A stretch of DNA of 32,594 nt from Candidatus Melainabacteria bacterium (GCA_026389055.1 JAPLIO010000165.1:1-32594); one strand, 5' to 3'; shown: positions 8,643-18,244, numbered from the stretch's first letter. Numbers and translations: made by a program. The notes: a model not told the origin generated them from the letters alone.

Positions 8643-9609
8643 GACGGTTACGGTTGCTAGCCCTGCAAAACTGAATTTATCACTTCGCTTGTTGGCTCCG
8701 CGTCCGCAAGATGGCTTTACGGAACTGCACAGCATTGTCGCGTTGATAGATTGGCAAGACACGCTTTCTTTCACACGGTCAGAAGCGGTTTTATCTACGG
8801 GAGAAAATTCGCATGAAGTGGCGTTTACTTGTTCTGTTCCCTCGTTAACAGCTAACCCTGAAGATAATTTAGTGGTTAAAGCTGTTCGTCTGTTTTATCA
8901 GCAAGTGCCCTTTTCTGTTTTGCCTTCATCTTGTCGTCCAACGCAATGGGTAGTAGCATTGCAAAAAAATATCCCTTCCCAAGCGGGTTTAGGGGGCGGT
9001 AGTAGCAATGCGGCTTCAACGCTCCGTTTTTTAAGGGATTGGCATCAGGCTAAAGATGCCGTTACCTGTTACACATTGCCTGCACTACAGCAGCTGGGTA
9101 GCCAGTTAGGGTCAGATATTCCTCTGTTTTTAGCTGCAGAAACGCCCGCTGTGGTTTGTATGACGGGACGAGGCGAACGGGTAACCACCTTACCCCCGTT
9201 GGCATTGAATAGTTTGGCTGGTATTGTTTGTGTGGTTGTTAAACCAAAGGCTATTTCTGTTTCTACTCCCTTGGCATTTCAAGCACTACATAGGCAACAG
9301 GCGTATAGCCAAGTTTCTGAAATGGCTCAACTGGCTTGGTTGGAAGGGTTAATGGCTGGGGTTCCCTTACAGAAATTGACCCCTTATTTAGTGAATGAAT
9401 TTGAACCGTTGGTTTGGCACTTGGAACCAGCTTTACAACCCTTAACAGAAAAATTAAAAAGCTTAGGAGCCTTTCACGCCCTATTATGTGGTAGTGGGTC
9501 TGCTGTAGTGGGCTTGTTTGAAATAGGCAAAGAACCCCACCATGAGGTGCTTAACGCCTTGTTCCCTAAGGCGGATTTTGATTGGATGAGCGTTCCATTC
9601 TTAAGCTAG
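8623..9609 (+). CDS. ispE: 4-diphosphocytidyl-2-C-methyl-D-erythritol kinase
   Basis: GHMP kinase motifs (ASPAKLNLSLRLL, KNIPSQAGLGGGSSNAASTLRFL, SDIPLFLAAETPAVVCMTGRGE, LLCGSGSAVVGLF); overlaps the rsmA end. Confidence 0.93.
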   Translation: MPLPANKTVTVASPAKLNLSLRLLAPRPQDGFTELHSIVALIDWQDTLSFTRSEAVLSTGENSHEVAFTCSVPSLTANPEDNLVVKAVRLFYQQVPFSVLPSSCRPTQWVVALQKNIPSQAGLGGGSSNAASTLRFLRDWHQAKDAVTCYTLPALQQLGSQLGSDIPLFLAAETPAVVCMTGRGERVTTLPPLALNSLAGIVCVVVKPKAISVSTPLAFQALHRQQAYSQVSEMAQLAWLEGLMAGVPLQKLTPYLVNEFEPLVWHLEPALQPLTEKLKSLGAFHALLCGSGSAVVGLFEIGKEPHHEVLNALFPKADFDWMSVPFLS

Positions 9610-9874
9610 ACGTTGTAATTAAGCGATGTTTTTCAATAATCATATTAAAGAAAACAATCGAATTGGCCGACTGTTTTATTAATGCTTAGCATCGTTTACC
9701 TTTGAGTTGGGTTTTATGCTAATAGCCAGTATTCTTTAAAGCTCTGGGGGAAGCCATTTCCCTACATAGGCAAAATTTCAACACTTTCTTTCTTCTCAAT
9801 CTCTCTCTCTTTTATTTATTTGACTTCTCTTTTTTTAAATACGAACAAAACGACATAGGGGACTTTAATTTCCA

Positions 9875-11269
9875 ATGATGATGATGATGATGACTTCTTC
9901 TTCTAAACACCCACAGTCTCAAGGGGCTTCGTTCCAGTTATTAGGCTCTGCTGCAACATCTGAAAAAACGGTTCTTTCAGGTAAAACGACTCAAAACGCT
10001 GCGAATCCAGTCGTTAAAGGTGGCAGATTGTTAGATGGCTTTACCCCTGAGGCAGCGGGTGTGGTAACGGGTAAACCTGCTCAACAGGCGTTTGATTTTA
10101 TTACTTCCAATGATGGGGCAACGGCTAGTAGCAAAACCACCAAAGCCCAATCGTTTTCAGCTGGGTTTGAACGCTTAAGCGTGAAGCAATTGCCTCGTAA
10201 AAAGCCTGAATTTACGGTAGGTGCTGGGTCTAAAGATATGTTAATTGCCACTTGGCTAACCAACTGGATTACCACGGGCTTAGCCAAAGGTACGTTGACG
10301 GAAAACCATTTATTGCCTTTAAAACAGGAAATTGCTGTTTATTTGGGCGTTAGTATTGGTACCGTTCAAAATGCTATTCGCTATGTGGAAGATGACGGCT
10401 TAGTGGAAAGCAAACAACGCATTGGTACGTTGATTCGTGGTACTTCTAACACGGAAACGGGCGAAACCACGCAAGATGAAAGCCGTGTTCGTAAACAAAC
10501 GTCTAAACGAGATACGGCGGTTGTGGCGTTACAACAACACTTTGTCAAAGCGAATTTCCAAGTAGGGCAAGCCTTGCCTGCTTCTCGGGAATTGGCGAAG
10601 GTGATTGGGTCTGCCCCGAATACAACTCGCTTGGCGTTGGAATTGTTGACGGCTCAAGGGTTGCTTTCTAGCAATAATGCCCGAGGTAAAAAAGCCAATT
10701 GGATTTTACAGGCACTCCCCGCATTGGATGAAAACCAGTTGGGTTCACAAATGGTGGTGCAGACGGATACGCTGATTGACCAATTAGAGCGGGATTTGAA
10801 GCAGTTAATTGCTGATGATTACGAAGTGAACATGAAGTTGCCTTCCCACTTGGAATTGGCGGAATCGCTCAAAGTTTCTATTAAAACCGTGCATGATGCG
10901 ATGCAACGCTTGGTTATTCAAGGCTATGTGCATTCTAAACGGGGGCGGTATGGTACGTTTGTTAGCCGTATTCCTAGCAACTTAATTAATGTTTCTGCTA
11001 TTGAACAGTTGTTTGTGCCTGCGGAAGAACATACGGCTCCTGAATCGGCATTTTACCACTATCAACAGGCGGAAGAGCAGTTGCGGGCGTTGTTGAAAAC
11101 GCAGTATAGCGTTGGGCAACAGTTGCAAGCCATGCCAGAATTGGCTGCCCAGTTGGGTGTTTCCAATAATTCGGTTCGCAGGGCGTTACAAACGTTGTCG
11201 GAAGAAGGCTTGGTTTCTTTCAAGCGAGGCAGATTCGGTGGGACTATTGTGGAAAAAATTCCGCAATAA
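9875..11269 (+). CDS. Regulator with four tandem GntR-type winged-helix domains; starts with six consecutive ATG codons
   Basis: Four repeats of the GntR wHTH pattern, e.g. LPLKQEIAVYLGVSIGTVQNAIRYVEDDGLVESKQRIGT; LPASRELAKVIGSAPNTTRLALELLTAQGLL; LPSHLELAESLKVSIKTVHDAMQRLVIQGYVHSKRGRYGTFV; MPELAAQLGVSNNSVRRALQTLSEEGLVSFKRGRFGGTIV. Confidence 0.85.
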   Translation: MMMMMMTSSSKHPQSQGASFQLLGSAATSEKTVLSGKTTQNAANPVVKGGRLLDGFTPEAAGVVTGKPAQQAFDFITSNDGATASSKTTKAQSFSAGFERLSVKQLPRKKPEFTVGAGSKDMLIATWLTNWITTGLAKGTLTENHLLPLKQEIAVYLGVSIGTVQNAIRYVEDDGLVESKQRIGTLIRGTSNTETGETTQDESRVRKQTSKRDTAVVALQQHFVKANFQVGQALPASRELAKVIGSAPNTTRLALELLTAQGLLSSNNARGKKANWILQALPALDENQLGSQMVVQTDTLIDQLERDLKQLIADDYEVNMKLPSHLELAESLKVSIKTVHDAMQRLVIQGYVHSKRGRYGTFVSRIPSNLINVSAIEQLFVPAEEHTAPESAFYHYQQAEEQLRALLKTQYSVGQQLQAMPELAAQLGVSNNSVRRALQTLSEEGLVSFKRGRFGGTIVEKIPQ

Positions 11270-11296
11270 ACCGTCAACATCTACTTTTAATTTTCA

Positions 11297-11339
11297 CCCC
11301 CCGAAGAGTCATTTCGAGATGTCTTCGGGGGGTGTTTTA
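11297..11339. terminator. Strong hairpin terminator between convergent genes
   Basis: CACCCCCCGAAGA ... TCTTCGGGGGGTG, 13-bp perfect stem followed by TTTTAGTTT, placed between the wHTH regulator and the convergent methyltransferase. Confidence 0.85.
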
Positions 11340-11341
11340 GT

Positions 11342-12379
11342 TTAAACTAATGCCAGTTGAAGTGGTCGACTAGTGGTTTCTTGTTGCTCAAAATAAGCGG
11401 TTAAATCTTGCATAATTTTACTAGCCAAAACGTAAGCTAATTGAACTGGCACGGCATTGCCCACCATTTTATATCCATCCACTACTTGCTGATACTTAAA
11501 CAAAAAGTCATCGGGGAACGTTTGAATTCTCGCACATTCCCGAACGGATAATCGCCTGTAGAGATGTTCTTTCCCTCGAGCAAAAATCCGCACGTTTTGT
11601 TCAATAAACGTCATTTTAGGGGCTTGCGGATGAATGGGTGCGTGCCGACCACCTGCTTGAATGGTAAAAGAAGGCTCATCCCATGCCCTTACTCGATTTC
11701 TTGACATGTAAATCGTTGAAAATCCACCCGTCATATATTCATGATTGCCAATGAAACACGCTTCATTGGCATTATTAGGGACTTTTGCAGGTATTGCTGT
11801 TTTCTGTAAATCTGCAATGGCATCAGTTAAGGTTAATTTCTTTTTAAATGGTTTCGGAAACTCAAATTTCAGCCCTAAATCTTCCCTATAGCCGATAAAA
11901 AATACTCGTTTTCTATCTTGAGGCACACCGTAATCTACCGCATTAAGTAGTTCAAAACTGAGTGTATAACCAGCTTCTTTCAATAAGGTTTGGATGTTTT
12001 CTAGGGCTTCACTATGGCGTGAAGCCAGCATGCCAGCCACATTTTCGGCTAAAAAGAAGAGTGGTTTTTTTGCTTTTAACAGGCGGATAAATTCGTAAAA
12101 TAGTTGACCTCTCGGGTCTTCAATCCCTCTTAAAGCCCCCGCTTCGCTCCAACTTTGGCACGGAGGCCCACCAATGATACCAATACAGTCAGGAACGGCT
12201 TCCGCAGGCACATTCCGAATACTTCTTGTGTCTAATGGTGTGTGTGGGAAGTTATGACGGAAAGTAGCTTCAATGCTTTTATCGTATTCATTGGCCCAAA
12301 TAACATTAAAACCCGCTTGTTCAAAGCCTTTATCTAGCCCGCCCGCTCCTGAAAACAACCCGATGATATTTTTATTCAT
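11342..12379 (-). CDS. C5-cytosine DNA methyltransferase, M.HaeIII/M.NgoPII-like (predicted GGCC); true start probably 12379, ORF extends to 12448
   Basis: IGLFSGAGGLDKGFEQAGF, GGPPCQSWSEAGALRGIEDPRGQLFYEFIR, FFLAENVAGM, YGVPQDRKRVFFIGYR, SRNRVRAWDEPSFTIQAGGRHAPIHPQAP, GKEHLYRRLSVRECARIQTFPDDF, GYKMVGNAVP; closely resembles recalled M.HaeIII. Confidence 0.92.
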   Translation of the reverse strand: MNKNIIGLFSGAGGLDKGFEQAGFNVIWANEYDKSIEATFRHNFPHTPLDTRSIRNVPAEAVPDCIGIIGGPPCQSWSEAGALRGIEDPRGQLFYEFIRLLKAKKPLFFLAENVAGMLASRHSEALENIQTLLKEAGYTLSFELLNAVDYGVPQDRKRVFFIGYREDLGLKFEFPKPFKKKLTLTDAIADLQKTAIPAKVPNNANEACFIGNHEYMTGGFSTIYMSRNRVRAWDEPSFTIQAGGRHAPIHPQAPKMTFIEQNVRIFARGKEHLYRRLSVRECARIQTFPDDFLFKYQQVVDGYKMVGNAVPVQLAYVLASKIMQDLTAYFEQQETTSRPLQLALV

Positions 12380-13235
12380 GGCTATAATACTCCATAAAAA
12401 CGGCTTCCAGTAATTGAGCAGGATTATTGGGGTTTTTAATTTTAACAACTCGAATAGAGAAGCCTTTATCTTGCGTTTCTAGTATTTTTAATGCTTGTTT
12501 AGAAGCCTCATCGAAGCTATCCCATTTTTCTTTCTGCATCAAACAAAAGAGTTTAAACCCTTCTTTTTTAGGATGGCTGGGGAGTGTTTCGTATACCTTG
12601 TTGGGGTGAGCAATATGCCACATACCCCGAATACGCAAATCTGTAATACCTAAGGGGTCTACCTTGTGTACTTTTCCTAATTCTTTGGTTTTAGCGTCAA
12701 AATCAATATCAGGTATGGTTTGGATGCCTACAGAAATAGCCGTTTTTATCTTTTCATAGATTTCTTTATCAGCGGTGTAGCAATTTCCGTATACGAACCA
12801 AAGTGTCTTTAAATCAGCACCTTCTACAGTGCCTACAGTGTAAATAATATCTTTCACATCCCAAGTTTCACAAGTGCGGCAAGCTTTGCTTATCATGGGG
12901 CTATCAGCATACAGTTTTGATTTTGGATAGGAACTATTGAGGGCTAAAGCACTATTTTTAGATTCTATTTTCTTAACTTCAATCGCATCACCACCGTGTA
13001 GCATCATATCAGGTGGGTTATTGGCGTTACCTAAATAGGAAAAAATGGCGGTGTAACGTTCTGTTTTGGTGTTGACATCTTCAGCTTGCAATGTACCAGC
13101 AAACGCATCTTTAATGTAGGTTTCTAAAGCCGTTCCCATGTGGTTTGCTCTATTTTTACCCAATGCTTGTTTTTGAGTTTGTCGTTGCGTGCTAGTAATA
13201 ATGTTTTGAATGGCGATTAGAAGAGTTGAAACCAT
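12372..13235 (-). CDS. Type II restriction endonuclease, NgoPII-like
   Basis: Motifs recalled for the NgoPII family (NRANHMGTALETYIKDAFAGTL, FSYLGNANNPPDMMLHGGDAIEVKKIESKNSALALNSSYPKSKLYADSPMISKACRTCETWDVKDIIYTVG); overlaps the methyltransferase start by 8 nt (ATGAATAA). Confidence 0.88.
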   Translation of the reverse strand: MVSTLLIAIQNIITSTQRQTQKQALGKNRANHMGTALETYIKDAFAGTLQAEDVNTKTERYTAIFSYLGNANNPPDMMLHGGDAIEVKKIESKNSALALNSSYPKSKLYADSPMISKACRTCETWDVKDIIYTVGTVEGADLKTLWFVYGNCYTADKEIYEKIKTAISVGIQTIPDIDFDAKTKELGKVHKVDPLGITDLRIRGMWHIAHPNKVYETLPSHPKKEGFKLFCLMQKEKWDSFDEASKQALKILETQDKGFSIRVVKIKNPNNPAQLLEAVFMEYYSHE

Positions 13236-13295
13236 GATAGTGTACCTTTAAAGAAATTTACTATTGTCTGATAGTTATTATCTCATAATCAACGG

Positions 13296-15275
13296 TTATT
13301 TGGTATCTCTTAAATGAGATATTGAACCGTCTTTTTCAGATTGCTTTAACCAGAGCGATTCCACATTGTGGAACGCACCGCCAAGGGGCGTAATATCCAA
13401 GTTCTGCAATTCGGATCGTATGGCAATCAAGCTTTTGTCCGAATACAAATAAATCATCGGCAACTGGTCTGAAACCGCCCGCTGATACCCATCGTAATAA
13501 ACCCGACGCTTCTCTCTATCAAAAAACTTCACGCCCTCATCAAAAGCGGTATCCACCGTCTTTTCCCAAGGCAAGCGGTCGTCAGGCGAAGGTAACGCCA
13601 CTTCAGGGCGAAAATTCATAAAGTGCAACGCTGCCGTAGAACGCCACACATTCACCGCCCCGTTGGGTTCCAGCCCCCCACCAGAAAGCCCCAAAATAAT
13701 GGCTTCCCACTGCCCATTATGCAATTTATCTACCAACGTATTGAATTCCATTGGTTTAAATTGCACGGCAATGCCTAGCTTTTCTAAATCTTGCTTTAGT
13801 TGCACGCCCGTGGCTTCTCTGGCAGCATTACCTGCATTGGTTAGTAGCGTAAAAGTAACAGGCACGCCGTTAGCATCCAGTAGCTTTTGTTGGGCGTTCC
13901 AGCTGAAACCAGCGGTTTTTAGCAGGGCTTTGGCCTTTTCAATATCCTGAGGATGTCCCTTGGCGAGGGTTTTATTCAGATAGACGGAATTCAAGCTTTC
14001 CGCCGTAAACAGCGGTTGCCCAATCCCCCGAAGCACGTTGCTTACAAGCCCTTGCCTATCAACAGCCCAATCCACCGCTTGCCGAAACGCTAGCGTATTA
14101 AACCAAGCGGATTTGGTAGGGTCTACCCACGGTTTGGGGTTGGGCGGAGCCGTTTTTCGTTTGGACAAATTAAACACCACAAAGGTGGGTGAATCATTCG
14201 CCCCTAAATCATACAGGGAAAATGGCAATTGCCTATTATACCGCAAACGGTTCAGCTGGGGCGGATGAAACTCTAACGCATGCACTTGCCCTTGTTCAAA
14301 TTGCAACAGCAAATTGTTTTCATCTTTGGCAAACGTAACCACTTCTTTTTCAACGTAGGGTAGGCGTTTATGGGCAGTATTCACCATAAAATAATGGGGG
14401 TTACGTTTGTATTGTACTCGTTGCCCCGGTTCGTAGTGTTCCAACTGCCAAGCCCCGCACGCAGGGAAGTGTTCAGGGTGTTGTTCCGCTTCTTGGGTAG
14501 ACCACAACTGGCTGAAGGCTTTTTTGCCTCTTTGTTTTAACAACGGTTCAAAATAATGAGCAGGGGCAATGGCTTGCCCTAAATTGGTTAAAAACGGAGC
14601 AAACGGCGTGGGCGTGGTAAATTTCAGCGTATAGTCATCTATCTGTTGAACCGTCGGGAATTGCCCATTGATGGTTACAACGTCTCTCAAACTGGGGTTT
14701 CCCAACCCTTCTTTAATGATGGTATTCCAAGTAAATAGCACGTCTTGGGCGGTTAGGGGGGTATTATCGCTCCAGTTTAAGCCTTTACGAAGGGTTACGG
14801 TAATGGTTTTTTGGTCAGAGGAAATGACAAACTTTTTGGCGACAGAAGGAATGCTTTCACCCGTGTAGGGGTCGGTGGAAATGAGGCTACAGGTTAGTTT
14901 TCCGCCGACCATGCCTGAAGTAGCGTCTCTCGATTCCCACGGATTAAACGTTTTAGGGCCTGTACCTAAGCTGGCTTCTAGCAAGGTACCCCCAAATTGC
15001 CCAACAGGGTAGGGGGAAACAATCACTTCATCGCCATTGGGGAGTAGGGCTTCCGTATAGTGGTGTTGGAGGGGTTTTTGCGGTGTTTGGACGGATATAA
15101 CGGCTTTGCCGAGTCTGTTTTTTTCAGAATCTGCCAGTTTTTGTTGGGTTAATTGGTCAGGCGTAGGTGGTTTGCAACTGGAAAGAAAGCCTAATAATCC
15201 ACCTAAAACAACTAACCCGATGATGACAGGTGAAAGAAAAACAGATTTTTTGGTGGGCGTATTGGATGGGTTCAT
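13296..15275 (-). CDS. Extracellular solute-binding protein family 5 (peptide-binding lipoprotein)
   Basis: Lipobox-like LLGFLSSC; SBP_bac_5 features (TFNPWESRDATSGMVGG, VTLRKGLNWSDNTPLTAQDVLFTW, AFRQAVDWAVDRQGLVSNVLRGIGQP). Confidence 0.9.
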   Translation of the reverse strand: MNPSNTPTKKSVFLSPVIIGLVVLGGLLGFLSSCKPPTPDQLTQQKLADSEKNRLGKAVISVQTPQKPLQHHYTEALLPNGDEVIVSPYPVGQFGGTLLEASLGTGPKTFNPWESRDATSGMVGGKLTCSLISTDPYTGESIPSVAKKFVISSDQKTITVTLRKGLNWSDNTPLTAQDVLFTWNTIIKEGLGNPSLRDVVTINGQFPTVQQIDDYTLKFTTPTPFAPFLTNLGQAIAPAHYFEPLLKQRGKKAFSQLWSTQEAEQHPEHFPACGAWQLEHYEPGQRVQYKRNPHYFMVNTAHKRLPYVEKEVVTFAKDENNLLLQFEQGQVHALEFHPPQLNRLRYNRQLPFSLYDLGANDSPTFVVFNLSKRKTAPPNPKPWVDPTKSAWFNTLAFRQAVDWAVDRQGLVSNVLRGIGQPLFTAESLNSVYLNKTLAKGHPQDIEKAKALLKTAGFSWNAQQKLLDANGVPVTFTLLTNAGNAAREATGVQLKQDLEKLGIAVQFKPMEFNTLVDKLHNGQWEAIILGLSGGGLEPNGAVNVWRSTAALHFMNFRPEVALPSPDDRLPWEKTVDTAFDEGVKFFDREKRRVYYDGYQRAVSDQLPMIYLYSDKSLIAIRSELQNLDITPLGGAFHNVESLWLKQSEKDGSISHLRDTK

Positions 15276-15405
15276 TCGGTTTGTGAAGCTTTCATCAGAA
15301 GGAAATACCCACTATTTTATGGTTAATTTTCAACTAAAGTTAGTTGGTTTTAACCTGAAAAGTAGTTAATTTTAACCTAAAAAATAGTTGGGCAAGTTAA
15401 TGCTT

Positions 15406-16098
15406 CTATTTTAACACGTTGGCCGCCGTTAGACTGATAAACGTGGGGGCATATTTTTCCATAAAGGTTCTACCAATGCCGTGCAACTGTTCTAAGGCTG
15501 GGTAATCGGTCGGTTGATGCACCGCCAAGCTTCGCAATACGGCGTTGGAACAAACACGATAAGCCTTGATGTTTTCTTTTTGAGCAAGATGAAACCGTGC
15601 TTCCCGAAGCGTTTCGTAAAACTGCCATTGGGCTTCCGTTAAGTCTTCTTCGCTAGGCACGGCAAGGGATTCAGCAGTTAGGCTTTTCGTTTTTTTAACA
15701 GGTTTCGTTTCGGGCGATGGTGCTTTTGGGGAACGGATTAAAAACGCAGGCGGTGGTGGTAGAGGTGTTTTTTCTTCGGCTAGGGCTGGTATTGGTTTTT
15801 TTGCAGAAGGTTGTTCGGAAAGCGTTTTTTGCCAGTGCTTTAACGTTTTTAAGCCTAACAGTGTTAAGCTAATGGGGGCTTGCGGATAAGGTTGTTCCAC
15901 CCACTGATTACGAAGTAACGAGGGCATCGTTTCTGCCGAAAGAGGGGCATTGGCAATGCTTGAAAAAGCAGTTTCAATTTCTTGAACCGTCGGTTCCCCG
16001 AGCCATTCCAACAGCAGTTGAAGCACCATCATTTGCTGGAACTGGGTGTGTAGCAAGGTTAATTTTTCAATGGTATTGGGTAATAAAGTCGTGTTCAT
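15406..16098 (-). CDS. Stand-alone HRDC-domain protein
   Basis: C-terminal HRDC-like segment EAQWQFYETLREARFHLAQKENIKAYRVCSNAVLRSLAVHQPTDYPALEQLHGIGRTFMEKYAPTFISL; no helicase motifs in the ORF. Confidence 0.7.
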   Translation of the reverse strand: MNTTLLPNTIEKLTLLHTQFQQMMVLQLLLEWLGEPTVQEIETAFSSIANAPLSAETMPSLLRNQWVEQPYPQAPISLTLLGLKTLKHWQKTLSEQPSAKKPIPALAEEKTPLPPPPAFLIRSPKAPSPETKPVKKTKSLTAESLAVPSEEDLTEAQWQFYETLREARFHLAQKENIKAYRVCSNAVLRSLAVHQPTDYPALEQLHGIGRTFMEKYAPTFISLTAANVLK

Positions 16099-16114
16099 AC
16101 AGAAAGGCTATGGG

Positions 16115-18030
16115 TTAAGGGGCTAGTAATTCAGCTTTAAACGCCGTGGGCGAAGGCATGGCTATTGGAAGAGGTTCTTTAAATTGGGCATTGTATAGGT
16201 TAGCATAAGCCCCACCATCGGCTAGTAGTTGGGCGTGCGTGCCTTGTTCTACAATTTGCCCGTGTGCCATTACTACAATCATATCCGCATTCATCACGGT
16301 GGAAAGCCTGTGGGCAATAACCACCACGGTACGATTTTGCATCAGCGAATCAATCGCCTGTTGAACCACGGCTTCTGATTGGTTATCTAACGCACTGGTG
16401 GCTTCATCTAACACCACCAACGGGGTGTTTTTTAAAAACGCCCGAGCAATCGCAATCCGTTGTTTTTGCCCACCTGAAAGCAATACGCCTCGTTCACCAA
16501 CAGGGGTTTCAAGTCCTTGGGGTAGGCTGTTGACAAAATCTCGTAAATAAGCGGCATCAATTGCCTGCCAAAGTTCGGTTTCCGTGGCTTTGGGGTTGGC
16601 TAATAAAATGTTTTCCCGAATAGAGCCTACAAACATGAAGTTATCTTGAAAAACAGCACATGAAAGGCTGGCTAACGATTCTTTGGTCAATGTTTGAATG
16701 GGGTGGGCATCAAACCGAATTTCGCCTTCAACCACATCATAAAGACGCAACAATAAATGGGCTAACGTGGTTTTACCACTACCTGAAGACCCTACTAAGG
16801 CAATGGTTTTGCCTGTAGGAATCAATAAATCGATATGGTTTAGCACCATCGGTAAGTCTTCACGGTATTGGAAGCTAACATTTTGGAGTGTAATGCCTGT
16901 TTCAATGGCGTGCAACGTCGCCCCTTCGGTGGGGAATTGCAGGGTGGGCACTCTATCCATCAGTTCATAAACCCGTAATAGCCCCAGATAAGAAAGCTGC
17001 AGTTGCGTGCTCATATTTCCCAAGCTTTTAATGGGGGTATACAGTAGCACCAATGAAGTAATAAACGAGGCAAATCCGCCTGCGGTCATTTCTCCGCTTT
17101 GCAGTAAGCCTGTGCCAAACCACAACACCAAGCTAATACCCAAGCCCGAAATGCTGTGCATAATAGGGGTGATGGCTCCCTGAACCGTGGCTAAACGCAA
17201 CGCAATATGCCGAAGCCCTTTAATAGATTCTTCAAACGCTGCTAGTTTGGCATTAAACAAGTGAAACACCGCAATCACTCTGTTTCCCTGTAGGGCTTCT
17301 GTGTAATGCGAACTGAGCAACGACATATTTTGCAACGTGGTTTCACTCACTTTTTTCAGATATTTCCGAGCAAACGCCAAGGGAATGAAAATGGTACTAA
17401 GCACCAATAAGGCAACCGTTGCCAGCTTCCAAGAAATACTTAATAGCGTTAAGGAAAGCCCAATAACGGAAAATGTTCGTACCAGTGAAGACTTCAACAT
17501 ATCCGTAACGCCATTAATGGCTAAATCTACATCGCCCCCAAAGCGGGCTAAAATATCGCCCGTATTGGAACGGTCAAAATAGGCGGGTTCAAAGCTGAGC
17601 AGTTTGGCGTAGAGGTCTTTTTTAACTTGAGTATTCAAACTAACGTTTAGGTGGCAATATAGTTGAAAGCCCCTTGGGTGCACATAAAAATAACAATCCC
17701 CAGCGGAATCATCCAAGCGTTTTTCAGAATATCCACACCCGCTGGCAGAAACGAAATAACCACGCTGGTAAAGGGCTTTGTCCATAGCGGAAAGCCTTCA
17801 AACACTTGGGAAATGCTTTTATGTTCTAGTACTAAATCTAAATAAATTTTAATACCCAACGGCATCAGGGCATCAAAAATACCCACCAGCGAAGCCGCCG
17901 TCATGGAAATGATAAACATCCAGAAAATCGTTTTAAAATAAGGCCACAACCGCATATACGCCCGAATACTCTGGAAGGCGGGTTCTTTTTCGGGTTTAGC
18001 GGGCAGGGAAGCATTAGTAGGGAATGACAA
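16115..18030 (-). pseudogene. ABC exporter (fused TM-NBD, MsbA-like), apparently frameshifted near 17650 into two ORFs (16115-17785 and 17647-18030)
   Basis: Walker A GSSGSGKTT, signature LLSGGQKQRIAIARA, Walker B LVVLDEATSALD; the upstream ORF (MSFPTNASLP...FMCTQGAFNYIAT*) is the missing first TM region and continues in another frame as LNVSLNTQVKKDLYAKLLSFEPAYFDRSNTGDIL. Confidence 0.8.
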
Positions 18031-18097
18031 ACGATTAGTCTTTCTGAAACCTTGTAATATATATTGATAGCATAAGATAAAGTTACCGTTGACTCAA

Positions 18098-18244
18098 GAG
18101 CTTACTGAAAAAGCCTTCATTAGGCGTGCTAGCGTTGTTACTTGCGGTACTCCCTTGGTTATGTAGTTTTGGCTACACGCCCGTCAGTCCGTTCCGCGTG
18201 CCTAGCTATCTCATCCTACTGAAATCTTTTTCCGCAACCTCCTA
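18098..18244. repeat. ~146-bp imperfect palindromic (MITE-like) repeat, subfamily B
   Basis: Terminal arms AGAGCTTACTGAAAAAGCCTTCATTAGG versus revcomp AGGTTGCGGAAAAAGATTTCAGTAGG; shares TGCGGTACTC...GTAG..GGCTAC.CGCCC...CCGTTCC with other copies. Confidence 0.75.

Noticed and set aside
17650-17785. MDKALYQRGYFVSASGCGYSEKRLDD as a genuine N-terminus
   Set aside because: Out-of-frame translation of the TM-domain coding region of the same ABC transporter.
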